A model generated the notes under the pieces. That model searched no databases and was not told where the DNA came from. It saw only the letters and a list, made by a program, of their open reading frames with translations. From Clostridia bacterium (GTDB taxonomy: Bacteria > Bacillota > Clostridia > Oscillospirales > CAG-272), in assembly GCA_017937135.1 (NCBI GenBank), contig JAGBEE010000028.1, positions 1 to 64,000 of the forward strand: a stretch of 64,000 nucleotides of DNA, written 5' to 3'. Both the position numbers and the translations under genes were made by a program. Positions 18,993 to 28,379 of this stretch are shown here, piece by piece (the first letter of the stretch is position 1; each line of letters begins with the position of its first letter).

Positions 18993-19770
18993 TGTTTTCC
19001 TCGCTTGATTGTCTTATTTTTCCTGTGAATAAATTTATATATACATTGTTATCAAGATTGATAACACCGTCCTTTTCGTATTCGTCAACGTTTTCTTCGA
19101 TAGTAATTCTACCTGCGCGAAGCATTTCAAGCAGTGCCATAAAGGTGGCAACAGCCTCATGCTTTGTATGTACACCATTAAAGCATTCTATTACGTTTAC
19201 GTGTCCATCATTAAGAATTAAAATACGAAGCACAGAGAACACCTTTTCACCGACAGAAACAGTTCTTGTACTGATAAGAGGCTTGATTTTCTCAGATGCC
19301 TCCTCATCAGAAATCTCAATACTGCTCATAATGCGTAAAAGCGCAGAGGATAGTAAATCGACGCTATGGTCAGCAACATAAGAACGGTCAGCAGGTATTT
19401 CATCAGTGTCCTTAGCCATACGTCCGCTATAAAGCGAATAAAGACCGCCCAATTTGCCGGATGCCTCCTTAGCACGCTTATATTCCAAAAGCGCACGTGC
19501 AAGCTCCTCGGCAGGGTCCTCATCGTTGTCATCATCAGGGCGTGGCAAAAGAATTCTGCTCTTAATAAGCATAAGCTGTGATGCCATAACTATAAATTCT
19601 GAGGAAAGCTCAATATCAAGGGACTGCATAGTCTTGATATAGTCCATATATTGGTCGCATATAACCGAAATTTTAATGTCCTCAATGCTCATTTTGTTTT
19701 TTGCAATGAGGTTAAGGAGCAGGTCGAGAGGACCCTCAAAAAGCTCCATTTTGTATATAATTGGTTCCAT
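18985..19770 (-). CDS. scpA: Segregation and condensation protein ScpA
   Basis: 261 aa kleisin. The N-terminal YKMELFEGPLDLLLNLI (about residues 5-21) and KISVICDQYMDYI blocks and the C-terminal winged helix (VATFMALLEMLRAGRI, about 208-223) are typical. ScpA bridges the SMC head domains. AGGAG precedes the ATG. Cotranscribed with scpB and probably with the M50 protease 14 bp upstream. Confidence 0.95.
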   Translation of the reverse strand: MEPIIYKMELFEGPLDLLLNLIAKNKMSIEDIKISVICDQYMDYIKTMQSLDIELSSEFIVMASQLMLIKSRILLPRPDDDNDEDPAEELARALLEYKRAKEASGKLGGLYSLYSGRMAKDTDEIPADRSYVADHSVDLLSSALLRIMSSIEISDEEASEKIKPLISTRTVSVGEKVFSVLRILILNDGHVNVIECFNGVHTKHEAVATFMALLEMLRAGRITIEENVDEYEKDGVINLDNNVYINLFTGKIRQSSEENNG

Positions 19771-19783
19771 TTTAACTCCTATG

Positions 19784-20452
19784 TTAAAATAAAAGATTTA
19801 TAAATAAAGTTGTAAAGCCATTAAAAATAAACCCAACAACCGTCGAAATAGCGCCTGAAATATACCCACCTAAGAATCTTGAATCAATTATAAGTATGAG
19901 CATAAATGCAACTGCTATCTCCCTCTCGCGCTTCATAACCTTAAAATATGCCTTCTCGGGAAGAAATGAGTATAGCACACGAGAGCCGTCAAGAGGAGGT
20001 AGTGGTATAAAATTAAATATCGCAAGCGATATATTTAAAACAACAAAGTAGTACAAAAATAGTGTAAGCGCATCAGCAACCGAATACCAAAAGCTTGCCT
20101 CGTCAACAACTAAATAGAGCTTATGTGCAAGAACGTAGAAAAAGCAAAACACAAAGCCTAAAAGAAGGTTAGAGACAGGACCGGCCAAGGAGGAAAGCGC
20201 CATATATGCCTTAGGTCTTTTAAAATATCTTGTATTTATTGGAACGGGCTTAGCCCAGCCAAAATGAAAAAGTATCAAGCAAATTGCGCCAACAATATCA
20301 AGGTGCTTGATAGGATTTAATGATAATCTATCTTGGCTTTTCGCTGTTGGGTCGCCGAGCTTGTACGCAACAAATGCGTGCGCGCATTCGTGCACAGTTA
20401 GTGCTATTAAAACACATGGCACTGAAATAAGTAATTCAATTAAAAAATCCAT
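19784..20452 (-). CDS. Site-2 protease family (M50) membrane metalloprotease
   Basis: 222 aa, five to six hydrophobic segments. The zinc motif HECAH (about residues 21-25) and the third-ligand segment FNFIPLPPLDGSR (about 140-152) are present. The start is placed at 20452, where an AAGGAGAT site precedes MDFLIELL; an upstream TTG in frame has none. This is the short YwhC/rhomboid-neighbour type of M50 protease common next to scpAB in Firmicutes. Its substrate is unknown. Confidence 0.88.
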   Translation of the reverse strand: MDFLIELLISVPCVLIALTVHECAHAFVAYKLGDPTAKSQDRLSLNPIKHLDIVGAICLILFHFGWAKPVPINTRYFKRPKAYMALSSLAGPVSNLLLGFVFCFFYVLAHKLYLVVDEASFWYSVADALTLFLYYFVVLNISLAIFNFIPLPPLDGSRVLYSFLPEKAYFKVMKREREIAVAFMLILIIDSRFLGGYISGAISTVVGFIFNGFTTLFINLLF

Positions 20453-20504
20453 AAATCTCCTTTTCGGCAAAAAGAGAAATAAAAGAGAAAATGAATATGC
20501 CGAA

Positions 20505-21104
20505 TTATTCTGCGTATTTTGTTATAGCATCCCAAACGTCATTTTTACCCTCTTTAGACTCTGAGGAAAAGAGAATAATTTGGGTCCCTGGCATAAGAGA
20601 AGTGTCGCTAACCAAGGCTCGTACAGCCTTTTCCCTCTCCGTTTTATTAAGCTTGTCCGTTTTAGTGGCAACTATAATATAAGGAATATCTGACTGATTT
20701 AAAAATTCAACCATATCCTTATCATCCTTAGTAAGACCAACCCTTGAATCAACAAGCTGAACAACTAATCTTAAAAGGTCTATATTGGGGTTGTTGGTAA
20801 AATATCCATCAACAAGCATTGACCACTTTTTCTTGTCCTCTAAGGTACGCTTAGCATAGCCATAGCCTGGTAAATCAACCAAAAATAGCTTTTTATCTAC
20901 ATTATAAAAATTTACAGTAATTGTTTTTCCAGGGCACGAGCTTACTCTCGCCATAGATTTTCTGTTAAGTAGAGTATTTATAAGCGAGCTTTTTCCAACA
21001 TTACTTCTACCCGAAAATGCAATTTGTGGCAAGGGGGCGCGCACAAACTGCGAGGGCACCCCTGCGCTTATTTTTAGTGAAACATTATTTGTGTTTATTT
21101 TCAT
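20505..21104 (-). CDS. ysxC: Ribosome biogenesis GTPase YsxC/EngB
   Basis: 199 aa TRAFAC GTPase. G1 is GRSNVGKSS (about residues 32-40), G3 is DLPGYGYAK (about 75-83), and G4 is TKTDK (about 145-149). It assists late assembly of the 50S subunit. The start overlaps the lon stop by 4 bases, an order (lon-ysxC) shared with Bacillus. Confidence 0.96.
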   Translation of the reverse strand: MKINTNNVSLKISAGVPSQFVRAPLPQIAFSGRSNVGKSSLINTLLNRKSMARVSSCPGKTITVNFYNVDKKLFLVDLPGYGYAKRTLEDKKKWSMLVDGYFTNNPNIDLLRLVVQLVDSRVGLTKDDKDMVEFLNQSDIPYIIVATKTDKLNKTEREKAVRALVSDTSLMPGTQIILFSSESKEGKNDVWDAITKYAE

Positions 21105-23479
21105 TTTTTGCTAACTCCTGCGCATTGTCTGATAATAGCGATAACCTCTTCATCAGAGAATGCGACGCTTAATACATCAAAAATAGTAGAGCAAGGGATA
21201 AATTTAACATTTTCACGTACTGTTTTATCAATATCAGCCAAATCCTTCTCATTCTTTTTGGGTATTACGATATTTGTTACACCTGCTGAATACGCAGCAA
21301 GTGTTTTTTCTTTTAGTCCACCAATAGGCAAAACCTTACCTCTTAATGTAATTTCGCCTGTCATAGCAATATCTCTGCGTACCCTTCTGCCTGTTAAAAC
21401 ACTAACAAGAGCAGTGGTTATGGTAACGCCAGCGCTTGGACCGTCCTTGGGAACAGCACCCTCTGGGACGTGAATGTGAATATCACTTTCCTTGTAAAAA
21501 TCAGGAGAAATACCAAGCCTTTCAGCATTTTCACGTATAAAGCTAACTGCAATCTCGCAGGATTCCTTCATCACCTCGCCGAGCTTGCCCGTAAGCTGTA
21601 GCTTGCCAGTGCCCTTCATAACTGAGGCTTCTATTTTAAGAAGGTCGCCACCTAACGAGGTGTAAGCCATGCCGTTTACAACGCCAACCTGATTTTCGTC
21701 ATCAATTTTCTCATCCTCGTATTTATAAGTGCCGAGATATTTAGATATGTTTTCAGCAGTTATTGATACAGTCTTTGCACCAAGCTCACAAATATCCTTA
21801 GTAGCCTTTCTTGCCAAGGAGGCAATTTCTCTTTCAAGATTACGTACACCTGCCTCAGCAGTGTATGACTCTATAATTTTCATAATAGCGTCATCAGAGA
21901 TTTTAAGTATTCGCTTGCTTAATCCGTGTAGCTTCAACTGCTTAGGAATTAAGTGATTTTTTGCTATATTGAGCTTTTCGTTTTTAGTATAAGATGAAAG
22001 CTCTATAATCTCCATTCTGTCAATAAGTGGAGAGGGAATAGAGTCAAGAGTATTAGCAGTAGCAATAAACATACAACGCGACAAATCAACGTTCATTTCA
22101 ACGAAATGGTCACGGAATGCTTTATTTTGCTCGCTATCAAGCACCTCAAGCATAGCAGAGGCTGGGTCACCTCTTGAATCTGAGGTCATTTTATCAATTT
22201 CGTCAAGCACCATCAATGGATTTGAGGTCTTACATTCGCAAAGTGCGTTTATAATTCTACCGGGCATTGCTGCAACGTAGGTCTTTCTGTGACCTCTGAT
22301 ATCTGCCTCATCACGCACACCACCGAGTGATACGCGCACGTATTTTCTTTTAAGCGCCTTAGCAATAGACGCGCAAAGAGAGGTCTTACCAACACCAGGA
22401 GGGCCAACAAGACAAATAATTTGATTTTTAATGTCAGGATTTAACTCCTTAGCAGCGATAAACTCAAGTATGCGCTCCTTAACCTTTTCAAGTCCATAGT
22501 GGTCTCTTTCAAGAATTTTTCTCGCATTTTTTACACTTGTTTCATCCTTTGAATACTTACCAAATGGAATTTCAAGACAGGTTTCAATATAAGTGCGCAA
22601 AACTGCCGATTCAGGTGAGCCAAATGGCGCTTTATTAAACTTAACAAGCTCCTTTAAAAGCTTGCTTTCAACCTCTTTAGGGAAGTGCTTATTTATGATT
22701 TCATCATAAAGCTCCTCGCTCTCGCTTTGAGAGTCGTTTCCAAGCTCCTGTTGAATAATCTTTAATTGCTCGCGCAAATAGTATTCCTTTTGGCTTTCGT
22801 CAATTTTAATGTTAGTCTTTCTTTTAATAGCGCTTTCAAGCTTTATAACCTTTATTTCCTTATCCATAAGGTTAATCGCAAGCTCAGCACGTCTATACTT
22901 GTCATATTCAGACAAAAGCGCATATTTATCCTCAACTCTTGTAAGAATCAATGCGCCGCAAAGGTCGGATAAAAAGTCAATATCATCAGCGGCGGAGAAC
23001 TCCATAAGAAGGTCCTTAGAGGGGGAAGAGAACATAGAGATAGCTTCCTTAGCCTTTTCGCGTAAAACTCTTAAAAGAGCCTCCTCATCTTCCTCACCGT
23101 AATTATCAATATGTACTGCCTTAACTATAACGTCACAGGAGAAGTGCCCGCTTGTAGCAAATGTGTTAGTGTGCTCGGCACGACAAACGCTTTCAAAGGT
23201 TGCAAGAGCACCCTTAGAGCCTCTTTTTGTAACCTGTTTTATTTTTGCAACTGTACCAACAGGGTATAATGATTTAGTTTCAATATTTTCAGCAAACGGA
23301 TTTTGCTGTGTTGCAAGATAAACTAAAGAGCCTGTTTTTTGAGCGTATTCAACAGCGCTTTTAATTTCTGGCATTGAAATATCAATAGTTACCGAAATGT
23401 TTGGAAAAGCGAAAACTGCGCCCATAAGTGGTACAAGGGGAAGAGTATGGTTTTCGCAAAATTCTGTGTATTTAGCCAT
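21101..23479 (-). CDS. lon: ATP-dependent protease La (Lon)
   Basis: 792 aa from the start at 23479 (MAKYTEFCEN, AAGGA upstream); an open frame extends further but lacks homology. Domains: N-terminal substrate domain (about 1-200), coiled region, AAA+ module with Walker A GPPGVGKTS (about 355) and Walker B VLDEIDKM, and a C-terminal serine-lysine protease domain with PKDGPSAGVT (Ser about 675) and the Lys in GLKEKTLAAYSAG. It degrades misfolded and regulatory proteins. Head of a ten-gene cluster, with ysxC coupled by a 4-base overlap. Confidence 0.96.
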   Translation of the reverse strand: MAKYTEFCENHTLPLVPLMGAVFAFPNISVTIDISMPEIKSAVEYAQKTGSLVYLATQQNPFAENIETKSLYPVGTVAKIKQVTKRGSKGALATFESVCRAEHTNTFATSGHFSCDVIVKAVHIDNYGEEDEEALLRVLREKAKEAISMFSSPSKDLLMEFSAADDIDFLSDLCGALILTRVEDKYALLSEYDKYRRAELAINLMDKEIKVIKLESAIKRKTNIKIDESQKEYYLREQLKIIQQELGNDSQSESEELYDEIINKHFPKEVESKLLKELVKFNKAPFGSPESAVLRTYIETCLEIPFGKYSKDETSVKNARKILERDHYGLEKVKERILEFIAAKELNPDIKNQIICLVGPPGVGKTSLCASIAKALKRKYVRVSLGGVRDEADIRGHRKTYVAAMPGRIINALCECKTSNPLMVLDEIDKMTSDSRGDPASAMLEVLDSEQNKAFRDHFVEMNVDLSRCMFIATANTLDSIPSPLIDRMEIIELSSYTKNEKLNIAKNHLIPKQLKLHGLSKRILKISDDAIMKIIESYTAEAGVRNLEREIASLARKATKDICELGAKTVSITAENISKYLGTYKYEDEKIDDENQVGVVNGMAYTSLGGDLLKIEASVMKGTGKLQLTGKLGEVMKESCEIAVSFIRENAERLGISPDFYKESDIHIHVPEGAVPKDGPSAGVTITTALVSVLTGRRVRRDIAMTGEITLRGKVLPIGGLKEKTLAAYSAGVTNIVIPKKNEKDLADIDKTVRENVKFIPCSTIFDVLSVAFSDEEVIAIIRQCAGVSKK

Positions 23480-23569
23480 ATATAATCCTTTCGTATAAAA
23501 CATAAATTGCTTCACAATGAATAAAGTCATTGTAAATAAATGTGTAACGTGCATAGTTACTTAACATAC

Positions 23570-23598
23570 AGTATAACACATTCAAGGTTAAATTTCCA
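23570..23598 (-). promoter_or_regulatory. Promoter of the lon operon
   Basis: On the minus strand the extended -10 TGTTATACT (hexamer at 23570-23575) has a weak -35 TGGAAA (23593-23598) at 17 bp. The roughly 85-nt leader contains a small hairpin, ACAATGA/TTCATTGT. No CtsR or CIRCE site was seen. Confidence 0.6.
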
Positions 23599-23626
23599 CA
23601 TTTATTTTAAAATATATAAAAAATAT

Positions 23627-23655
23627 TTGACTTACGCGCAATATTATAGTAAAAT
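23627..23655 (+). promoter_or_regulatory. Promoter of the GNAT-rqcH operon
   Basis: -35 TTGACT (23627-23632) and -10 TAAAAT (23650-23655), 17-bp spacer, divergent from the lon promoter. Confidence 0.78.
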
Positions 23656-23675
23656 ACTTGTAAGGTGGTGATTAA

Positions 23676-24359
23676 ATGGTAATTTTAGAGGATAAGGAAA
23701 TTGAAAAGGCTCTTTTTGAAAATTGTGAGGAGGTAATAGTGCCTATCGAGGTTACAAAAAGAGATAAAAAGGTCGAAATTATAACTCTTGAAAAAACCAA
23801 AGATATAGCTAACGAATTTGAAAAGCGCTTTATAAAATCACCATTTTCCAAAGAGGCAAAAATGTTTTTACATTCAAGCCTTAATGACGTAGTAAAGGCG
23901 TGGGGATACCAAGGTAACGATATAGACGAGGGTCATATTTTAACCTATGTTGATAAAGAAGTTAACCAATCGCTTATTTTGCCAACCACAAAAAGAATAA
24001 AAGGTAAGGGTAAATATGAGAATTTAACAGAGCACGAGCTTGAAAAAATCCCCAGGAATAGTAACGAGTGCTACTTTGTTACCATAATAGATAATAAAAT
24101 TGTCAGCGTGTGCGAAATGAATACAGCGGGTGCATTTATAGGAGCTACAGAAATTAACGTATATACTGCGCCCCATTATAGAAAAAATGGTTATGGTGCA
24201 TCAAACGTATGCGCTATGGCAAATTACCTTATAAATCAAGGAAAAAGAGTTGCATATACAGTGAATTACAAAAATAAGCCATCGGAAAAGCTTGCCATAA
24301 AATGTGGCTTTGAAAAGCTGGCAGAAACGTTTTATTATATAACCTACAGGGAGGAATAA
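23676..24359 (+). CDS. GNAT family N-acetyltransferase
   Basis: 227 aa. The C-terminal half is a GNAT domain: motif A with the acetyl-CoA loop is YRKNGYGASNVCAMANYL (about residues 168-185), preceded by a beta strand GATEINVYTAP. The N-terminal 100 residues resemble the extension of FR47-like acetyltransferases. Substrate unknown. It is one base from rqcH, so the two are coexpressed. Confidence 0.8.
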   Translation: MVILEDKEIEKALFENCEEVIVPIEVTKRDKKVEIITLEKTKDIANEFEKRFIKSPFSKEAKMFLHSSLNDVVKAWGYQGNDIDEGHILTYVDKEVNQSLILPTTKRIKGKGKYENLTEHELEKIPRNSNECYFVTIIDNKIVSVCEMNTAGAFIGATEINVYTAPHYRKNGYGASNVCAMANYLINQGKRVAYTVNYKNKPSEKLAIKCGFEKLAETFYYITYREE

Positions 24360-24360
24360 A

Positions 24361-26109
24361 ATGGCATTTGATGCAGGTATGTTAAGCCTTGTCGTTTCAG
24401 AAATCGACAGCTTACAGGAGTCAAGAATAGAGAAAATATATCAGCCCTCAAATGATGAAATAGTAATTTTACTTCATTCCGCCTCCAAAAAAACGAGAAT
24501 ACTTATAAACGCTGGCTCAAATTGTCCGCGTATAAATATAACAGAAACAACAAGTGAAAATCCACAAAAGGCGCCGATGTTTTGTATGCTTTTACGTAAG
24601 CATCTAAGCTCTGGAAAGCTAACAGGGGCAGGCACGCTTGGCTTTGAGCGCGTGTGCTTTCTTGAATTTGAAGCATATGATGAAATGGGCTTCAAGTCGA
24701 AAAAATACCTAATTTGCGAAATAATGGGCAAGTACAGCAATATAATACTTACCGATGCAAATAACAAAATAGTTGCGCTTTTAAAGACGGTTGATTTTTC
24801 GCTTAGTATGCAAAGACAGCTTCTTGTAGGTATGAAATACGAGCTTCCTCCAAAGCAGGATAAGCTTGATACTATGGCAATAACAAAAGAGGACTTTTTA
24901 AACGCCATAGAAAAAGCGTCTATGTCAATGAAGGTGGAAAGATTCATAACCTCAAGCTTTACAGGCATAGCGCCCTCAACATCAAGACAATTGGCATACT
25001 TGGTCGCTTGTGATATTGATGTCATTTTAGAAAATGTAAACAAGAAAGAACTATGCGAGGCGTTTTTTAAGACGATAGAGGAAATAAGGAGCAAGAGCAG
25101 TAAGCCATATCTTATAGTTAATGATAAAAATGAGCCTGTAGAATTTTCCTATATTCCACTTGAATATTTTGGTAAGGATTATAAGAGCATAGAGCTTGCT
25201 TCATTTGGTAAGCTTATAGATGCCTATTATACCAAAAAGGGCAGCAAAGAAAGAATACGACAAAAATCAAGCGATATTTTAAGGCTTTTAACTAACGCAG
25301 AGGCAAGAATAAACAAAAAAATAGCCCTTCAAACAGAGGAAATTTCCGAGTGCGATAAGGCAGAAGAGTATCGTATAATGGCAGACCTTATAACAGCCAA
25401 TCTATATATGATAAAGTCATCAATGTCAGTTGTGGAGGTTATAAATTATTACGATGAGGAAATGAAAAAAATAAAAATTCCACTTGATAATAAAATTTCT
25501 CCATCTCAAAACGCGCAAAAGTACTATAAAAAGTATTCAAAAATGAAAAAGGCAAAAGTAGAGCTTGCAAAGCAAATAGAGCTTTCAAAAAAAGAGCTTG
25601 AATATATAGAAACGGTTTTTGATTCGTTGACTAAGGCTGAGGGAGAGAGTGATCTTTCGCAAATCAGAGATGAGCTTTATCAAAGTGGATATGCCTCAAG
25701 AATGAAAAATTATAGCGTGCAAAAGAATCAATCGCCAAAGCCTTTAAAATTTAAAACAAGTAGTGGATACACCCTGCTTGTTGGAAAAAACAATATTCAA
25801 AATGACTACATTTCAACCAAGCTTGCAGAAAAAAGTGACTGGTGGTTTCACGTTAAAAATCTACCTGGCTCGCACGTCTTAATGCAATGTGGCAAAGAAG
25901 AGCCAAGCGAGAGGGATTTCACCGAGGCTGCCGAGGTTGCCGCCTATTATTCAAAGGCAGAGGGAAATAATATAGCAGTAGATTACACAAATGCAAAGCA
26001 CATAAAAAAGCCTGCAGGCTCAAAGCCAGGCTATGTAATTTATCACGTAAATTGGACAGCATATGTTACACCCGACGAAAAAAGAATAAAGGAAATGCAA
26101 ATAAAATAA
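24361..26109 (+). CDS. rqcH: RqcH/NFACT protein (ribosome quality control, Rqc2 homologue)
   Basis: 582 aa. It has an N-terminal NFACT-N domain (MAFDAGMLSLVVSEI, LINAGSNCPRINIT), a central helix-hairpin-helix and long coiled coil (about 260-430), and the C-terminal NFACT-R/DUF814 domain with SDWWFHVKNLPGSHVLM (about 490-506). In Bacillus, RqcH binds stalled 50S subunits and recruits tRNA-Ala to add C-terminal alanine tails for degradation. GGAGG precedes the start. Older annotations call this family fibronectin-binding protein; the RQC function is the established one. Confidence 0.92.
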   Translation: MAFDAGMLSLVVSEIDSLQESRIEKIYQPSNDEIVILLHSASKKTRILINAGSNCPRINITETTSENPQKAPMFCMLLRKHLSSGKLTGAGTLGFERVCFLEFEAYDEMGFKSKKYLICEIMGKYSNIILTDANNKIVALLKTVDFSLSMQRQLLVGMKYELPPKQDKLDTMAITKEDFLNAIEKASMSMKVERFITSSFTGIAPSTSRQLAYLVACDIDVILENVNKKELCEAFFKTIEEIRSKSSKPYLIVNDKNEPVEFSYIPLEYFGKDYKSIELASFGKLIDAYYTKKGSKERIRQKSSDILRLLTNAEARINKKIALQTEEISECDKAEEYRIMADLITANLYMIKSSMSVVEVINYYDEEMKKIKIPLDNKISPSQNAQKYYKKYSKMKKAKVELAKQIELSKKELEYIETVFDSLTKAEGESDLSQIRDELYQSGYASRMKNYSVQKNQSPKPLKFKTSSGYTLLVGKNNIQNDYISTKLAEKSDWWFHVKNLPGSHVLMQCGKEEPSERDFTEAAEVAAYYSKAEGNNIAVDYTNAKHIKKPAGSKPGYVIYHVNWTAYVTPDEKRIKEMQIK

Positions 26110-26110
26110 C

Positions 26111-26500
26111 AAAAAGGCGTCGAATAGCGTGATACCCTTAATGGAGTATCACGCTAACTCTATTCGCCTTCGGCGAGTTCTATTGCTACGCAGTTATATT
26201 CGGTTTACACCGAGTGGTATTCGCTTTGCGAGTTTTCGGGCGAATAGAATATCACTGCAAGATGAAGCCTTGCAATATCACTTCCCACAAGGGAAATATC
26301 ACTCTTTGCGTCAGCAAAGAATACCACTTTTATACTAACAGAAAAAGAGAGGACATTTCGGATTTCCCGATTTGTTCTCTCTTTCTTTTTGTAATATGGG
26401 TTTGGGCATAGCCCATTTGCGTTTGTCTAGTCAAATGCGATGCTCGCACTTAACGGTGTTTTTCAATTCTCCTCTAAGAACACCGCTATCGACGCCTTTT
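26111..26500. repeat. 390-bp noncoding hairpin array bounded by inverted repeats
   Basis: Ends AAAAAGGCGTCGAATAGCG (26111-26129) and CGCTATCGACGCCTTTT (26484-26500) are complementary except for one bulged base. Inside is a chain of stem-loops: AGCGTGATAC/GTATCACGCT (10 bp), TCGCC/GGCGA, TCGGT/ACCGA, TCGC/GCGA, TGCAAG/CTTGCA, TTCCC/GGGAA, TCTTTGC/GCAAAGA, a long stem at 26346-26382, and CGGTGTT/AACACCG. The linker AATATCACT (AATACCACT in the last case) recurs at 26249, 26274, 26295 and 26319 between stems of different sequence. Two open frames crossing it are short, resemble nothing, and are probably chance. No transposase. It occupies the whole gap between rqcH and the heparinase-like gene. 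Confidence 0.8.
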
Positions 26501-26507
26501 CTTTTAA

Positions 26508-28208
26508 TTAACCGAGAAAATCAATAGTTGCTTTAAACTCAGTGTTATCATTGTTTAATGTGTAGTCAAGAAGATAGCAGATTTGATTATAATTTCCGCT
26601 TTCATCAGGGATTTGCGAAATATAAGGCTGTTCAACTACGTTTAGAGTTGCATCACATTCACAAATAAGGCGAACATCATCAATATAAGCGATATTGTCC
26701 TTGATTTGAGGCTTTATGGTTGTAACAAATCTTTCGGTAATAACTGCTTTTTCACTAAATGTGAATTTATCATAAATACCAATTTTATCGTCAGCCATGG
26801 TAAATGTGCGCTCAGCCTTTTGTAAAGTAGTGTGAACATTTTTTACGTCATAGCCATGAGTAAAGTCCATATAAACAGTACCGTCATTTTCATTATATAC
26901 AGCCCTTGCTTTGCCTAGCCAGTCACCGCCTTGACCCTTTCCGTTAAAGTAGGGGAGGTTATGTGAAAATGAAGATGGCTGGAAGTATTCATTTCTGCGT
27001 GAGCCTTGATAGCCTGGATGGTCCCCTGGACCTATGTATCCAAAGTCACAGAAGATTTGCTTATTATGTCTTGCGAGAATAAATGAGCCAACATCCTGAT
27101 GGTTATGGCTTTCCCATTGGTTTCCGCCCTTAAAAGCGAAGCCATAGTCGTTGGTGCGCTTTGTAAAATAATTTGAAACAGGAGCAGAGTATGTACAATT
27201 TCTTAGCTTGTCGCTAACATAATCGGGGTTATAGTAAACAGTTGAGCGAACAGCGAAGGCCCAGTGGCAATAAGCAACTATTGTAGCTTGCTCAAGAGGA
27301 AGGTCCTCAATAGCATCACCATAAACAGTCTTTAGCATATGGGTAAGGCCAATCCAATAGCCCTCTCTTGCGTTTACATCACTGAACATTGCAAGCACAT
27401 TTGGTTGAAGAACCATTTTTTGTATAAACTGTGAAATAGCCTTAACCTTAGGATTTTTGAGCCAGTCGTATTCGCCATTTGAAAATTCGCGAAGGAGCAT
27501 AGCGTAAACTGCAAAAAAGCCAAAGCCAAAGCCCCAGTAAGCAGTACCCTCTACACACATTCCGTCATCGTCATAGCTGTTAAGATAGCATTCCATAGAG
27601 CTTTGAAGTCTTGGAAGCTGACGCTTGAATTCCTCGGGATCCTCATACATAAGAACTCCACCAACTGCACCTGTACACACAGCAGTCCAGTTGTTGTTAT
27701 GTGTTTCCCAAAAATATTTTCTTGTCAAATAAGGCTCAATTGTATGGCGTCTGATTTCATAAGTCATTCTGTCAACAAGGAGCTTAGGAAATCTATCCTT
27801 GAAAATATTCTTTATCTCAGCCATAGAAAAGGCAAGAGATGCTGCGAATATATCAATGAGAAATGGGTCGAAATCAGCAGGCGTTCTGTCATAATAGCTG
27901 TTGTAGTGTCCAAGAGGTGCCCAGGTGTATTCGTTACAAATCTGCCAAATAACCTCAATTAGGTTATTGTAGTACTCATCGTTTTCTGGGTAAATCAACG
28001 ATAAAAGCGCAGAGGTTTGGAGCTGATTGAAATAATCAGCCTTGTGTGAATCATTTGGAAAATTTAAAACCTCAGAGGCTGTGCTCGCATATGGCTTAAC
28101 CTTGAAAGAGGCATCGTATTTTTCCTTTATTTCTTTTCTGTGACGGGCAAATGCCTCGTCGTTTCTGATTCTTTCCCAAATTTTTGGGTCTTTAGAAATA
28201 TCAAACAT
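26508..28208 (-). CDS. Heparinase II/III-like polysaccharide lyase family protein
   Basis: 566 aa. An alpha/alpha-toroid-like N-terminal region (about 1-340) is followed by a heparinase II/III-type beta domain, in which GGNQWESHNHQDVGSFIL (about 380-397) holds the conserved His/Asn residues. There is no signal peptide, so it may act inside the cell on imported uronic-acid oligosaccharides. The start is placed at 28208 because GGAGAG lies at the right distance there; an ATG four codons upstream lacks a site. Substrate (alginate, heparin-like or other) is not determined. It lies alone between the hairpin array and a terminator. Confidence 0.75.
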   Translation of the reverse strand: MFDISKDPKIWERIRNDEAFARHRKEIKEKYDASFKVKPYASTASEVLNFPNDSHKADYFNQLQTSALLSLIYPENDEYYNNLIEVIWQICNEYTWAPLGHYNSYYDRTPADFDPFLIDIFAASLAFSMAEIKNIFKDRFPKLLVDRMTYEIRRHTIEPYLTRKYFWETHNNNWTAVCTGAVGGVLMYEDPEEFKRQLPRLQSSMECYLNSYDDDGMCVEGTAYWGFGFGFFAVYAMLLREFSNGEYDWLKNPKVKAISQFIQKMVLQPNVLAMFSDVNAREGYWIGLTHMLKTVYGDAIEDLPLEQATIVAYCHWAFAVRSTVYYNPDYVSDKLRNCTYSAPVSNYFTKRTNDYGFAFKGGNQWESHNHQDVGSFILARHNKQIFCDFGYIGPGDHPGYQGSRRNEYFQPSSFSHNLPYFNGKGQGGDWLGKARAVYNENDGTVYMDFTHGYDVKNVHTTLQKAERTFTMADDKIGIYDKFTFSEKAVITERFVTTIKPQIKDNIAYIDDVRLICECDATLNVVEQPYISQIPDESGNYNQICYLLDYTLNNDNTEFKATIDFLG

Positions 28209-28318
28209 AATACTCTCCATAGCTTAATTATAAGTTAAGTTCATAATATCATATTATTTTTAATTTTTCAATGCTTTTTGAAGTATTTGGTAAATAAAAA
28301 TTAATTAACTGCACATCA

Positions 28319-28371
28319 AAAAAGAGCTGTCTAATATGCCAATTAAAAATCAGCAGGGGGACAGCTCTTAT
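28319..28371 (-). terminator. Terminator after the SLH protein gene
   Basis: On the minus strand, AAGAGCTGTC (28360-28369) pairs with GACAGCTCTT (28322-28331) and is followed by a T run. It comes just after the stop of the SLH gene. Confidence 0.85.
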
Positions 28372-28379
28372 TTCTTTAA

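Noticed and set aside
24361..26109. Fibronectin-binding adhesin (older name of this family)
   Set aside because: The domain order NFACT-N, coiled coil, NFACT-R is that of RqcH, a cytoplasmic ribosome rescue factor without a signal peptide.
26249..26327. CRISPR-like alternation of a 9-base repeat with short variable segments
   Set aside because: The repeats are far too short, the variable parts are palindromic, and no cas genes are present.
26129..26411. Two overlapping open frames (65-69 aa) in the hairpin array
   Set aside because: Codon use and content follow the palindromes; no ribosome binding site and no protein-like pattern.
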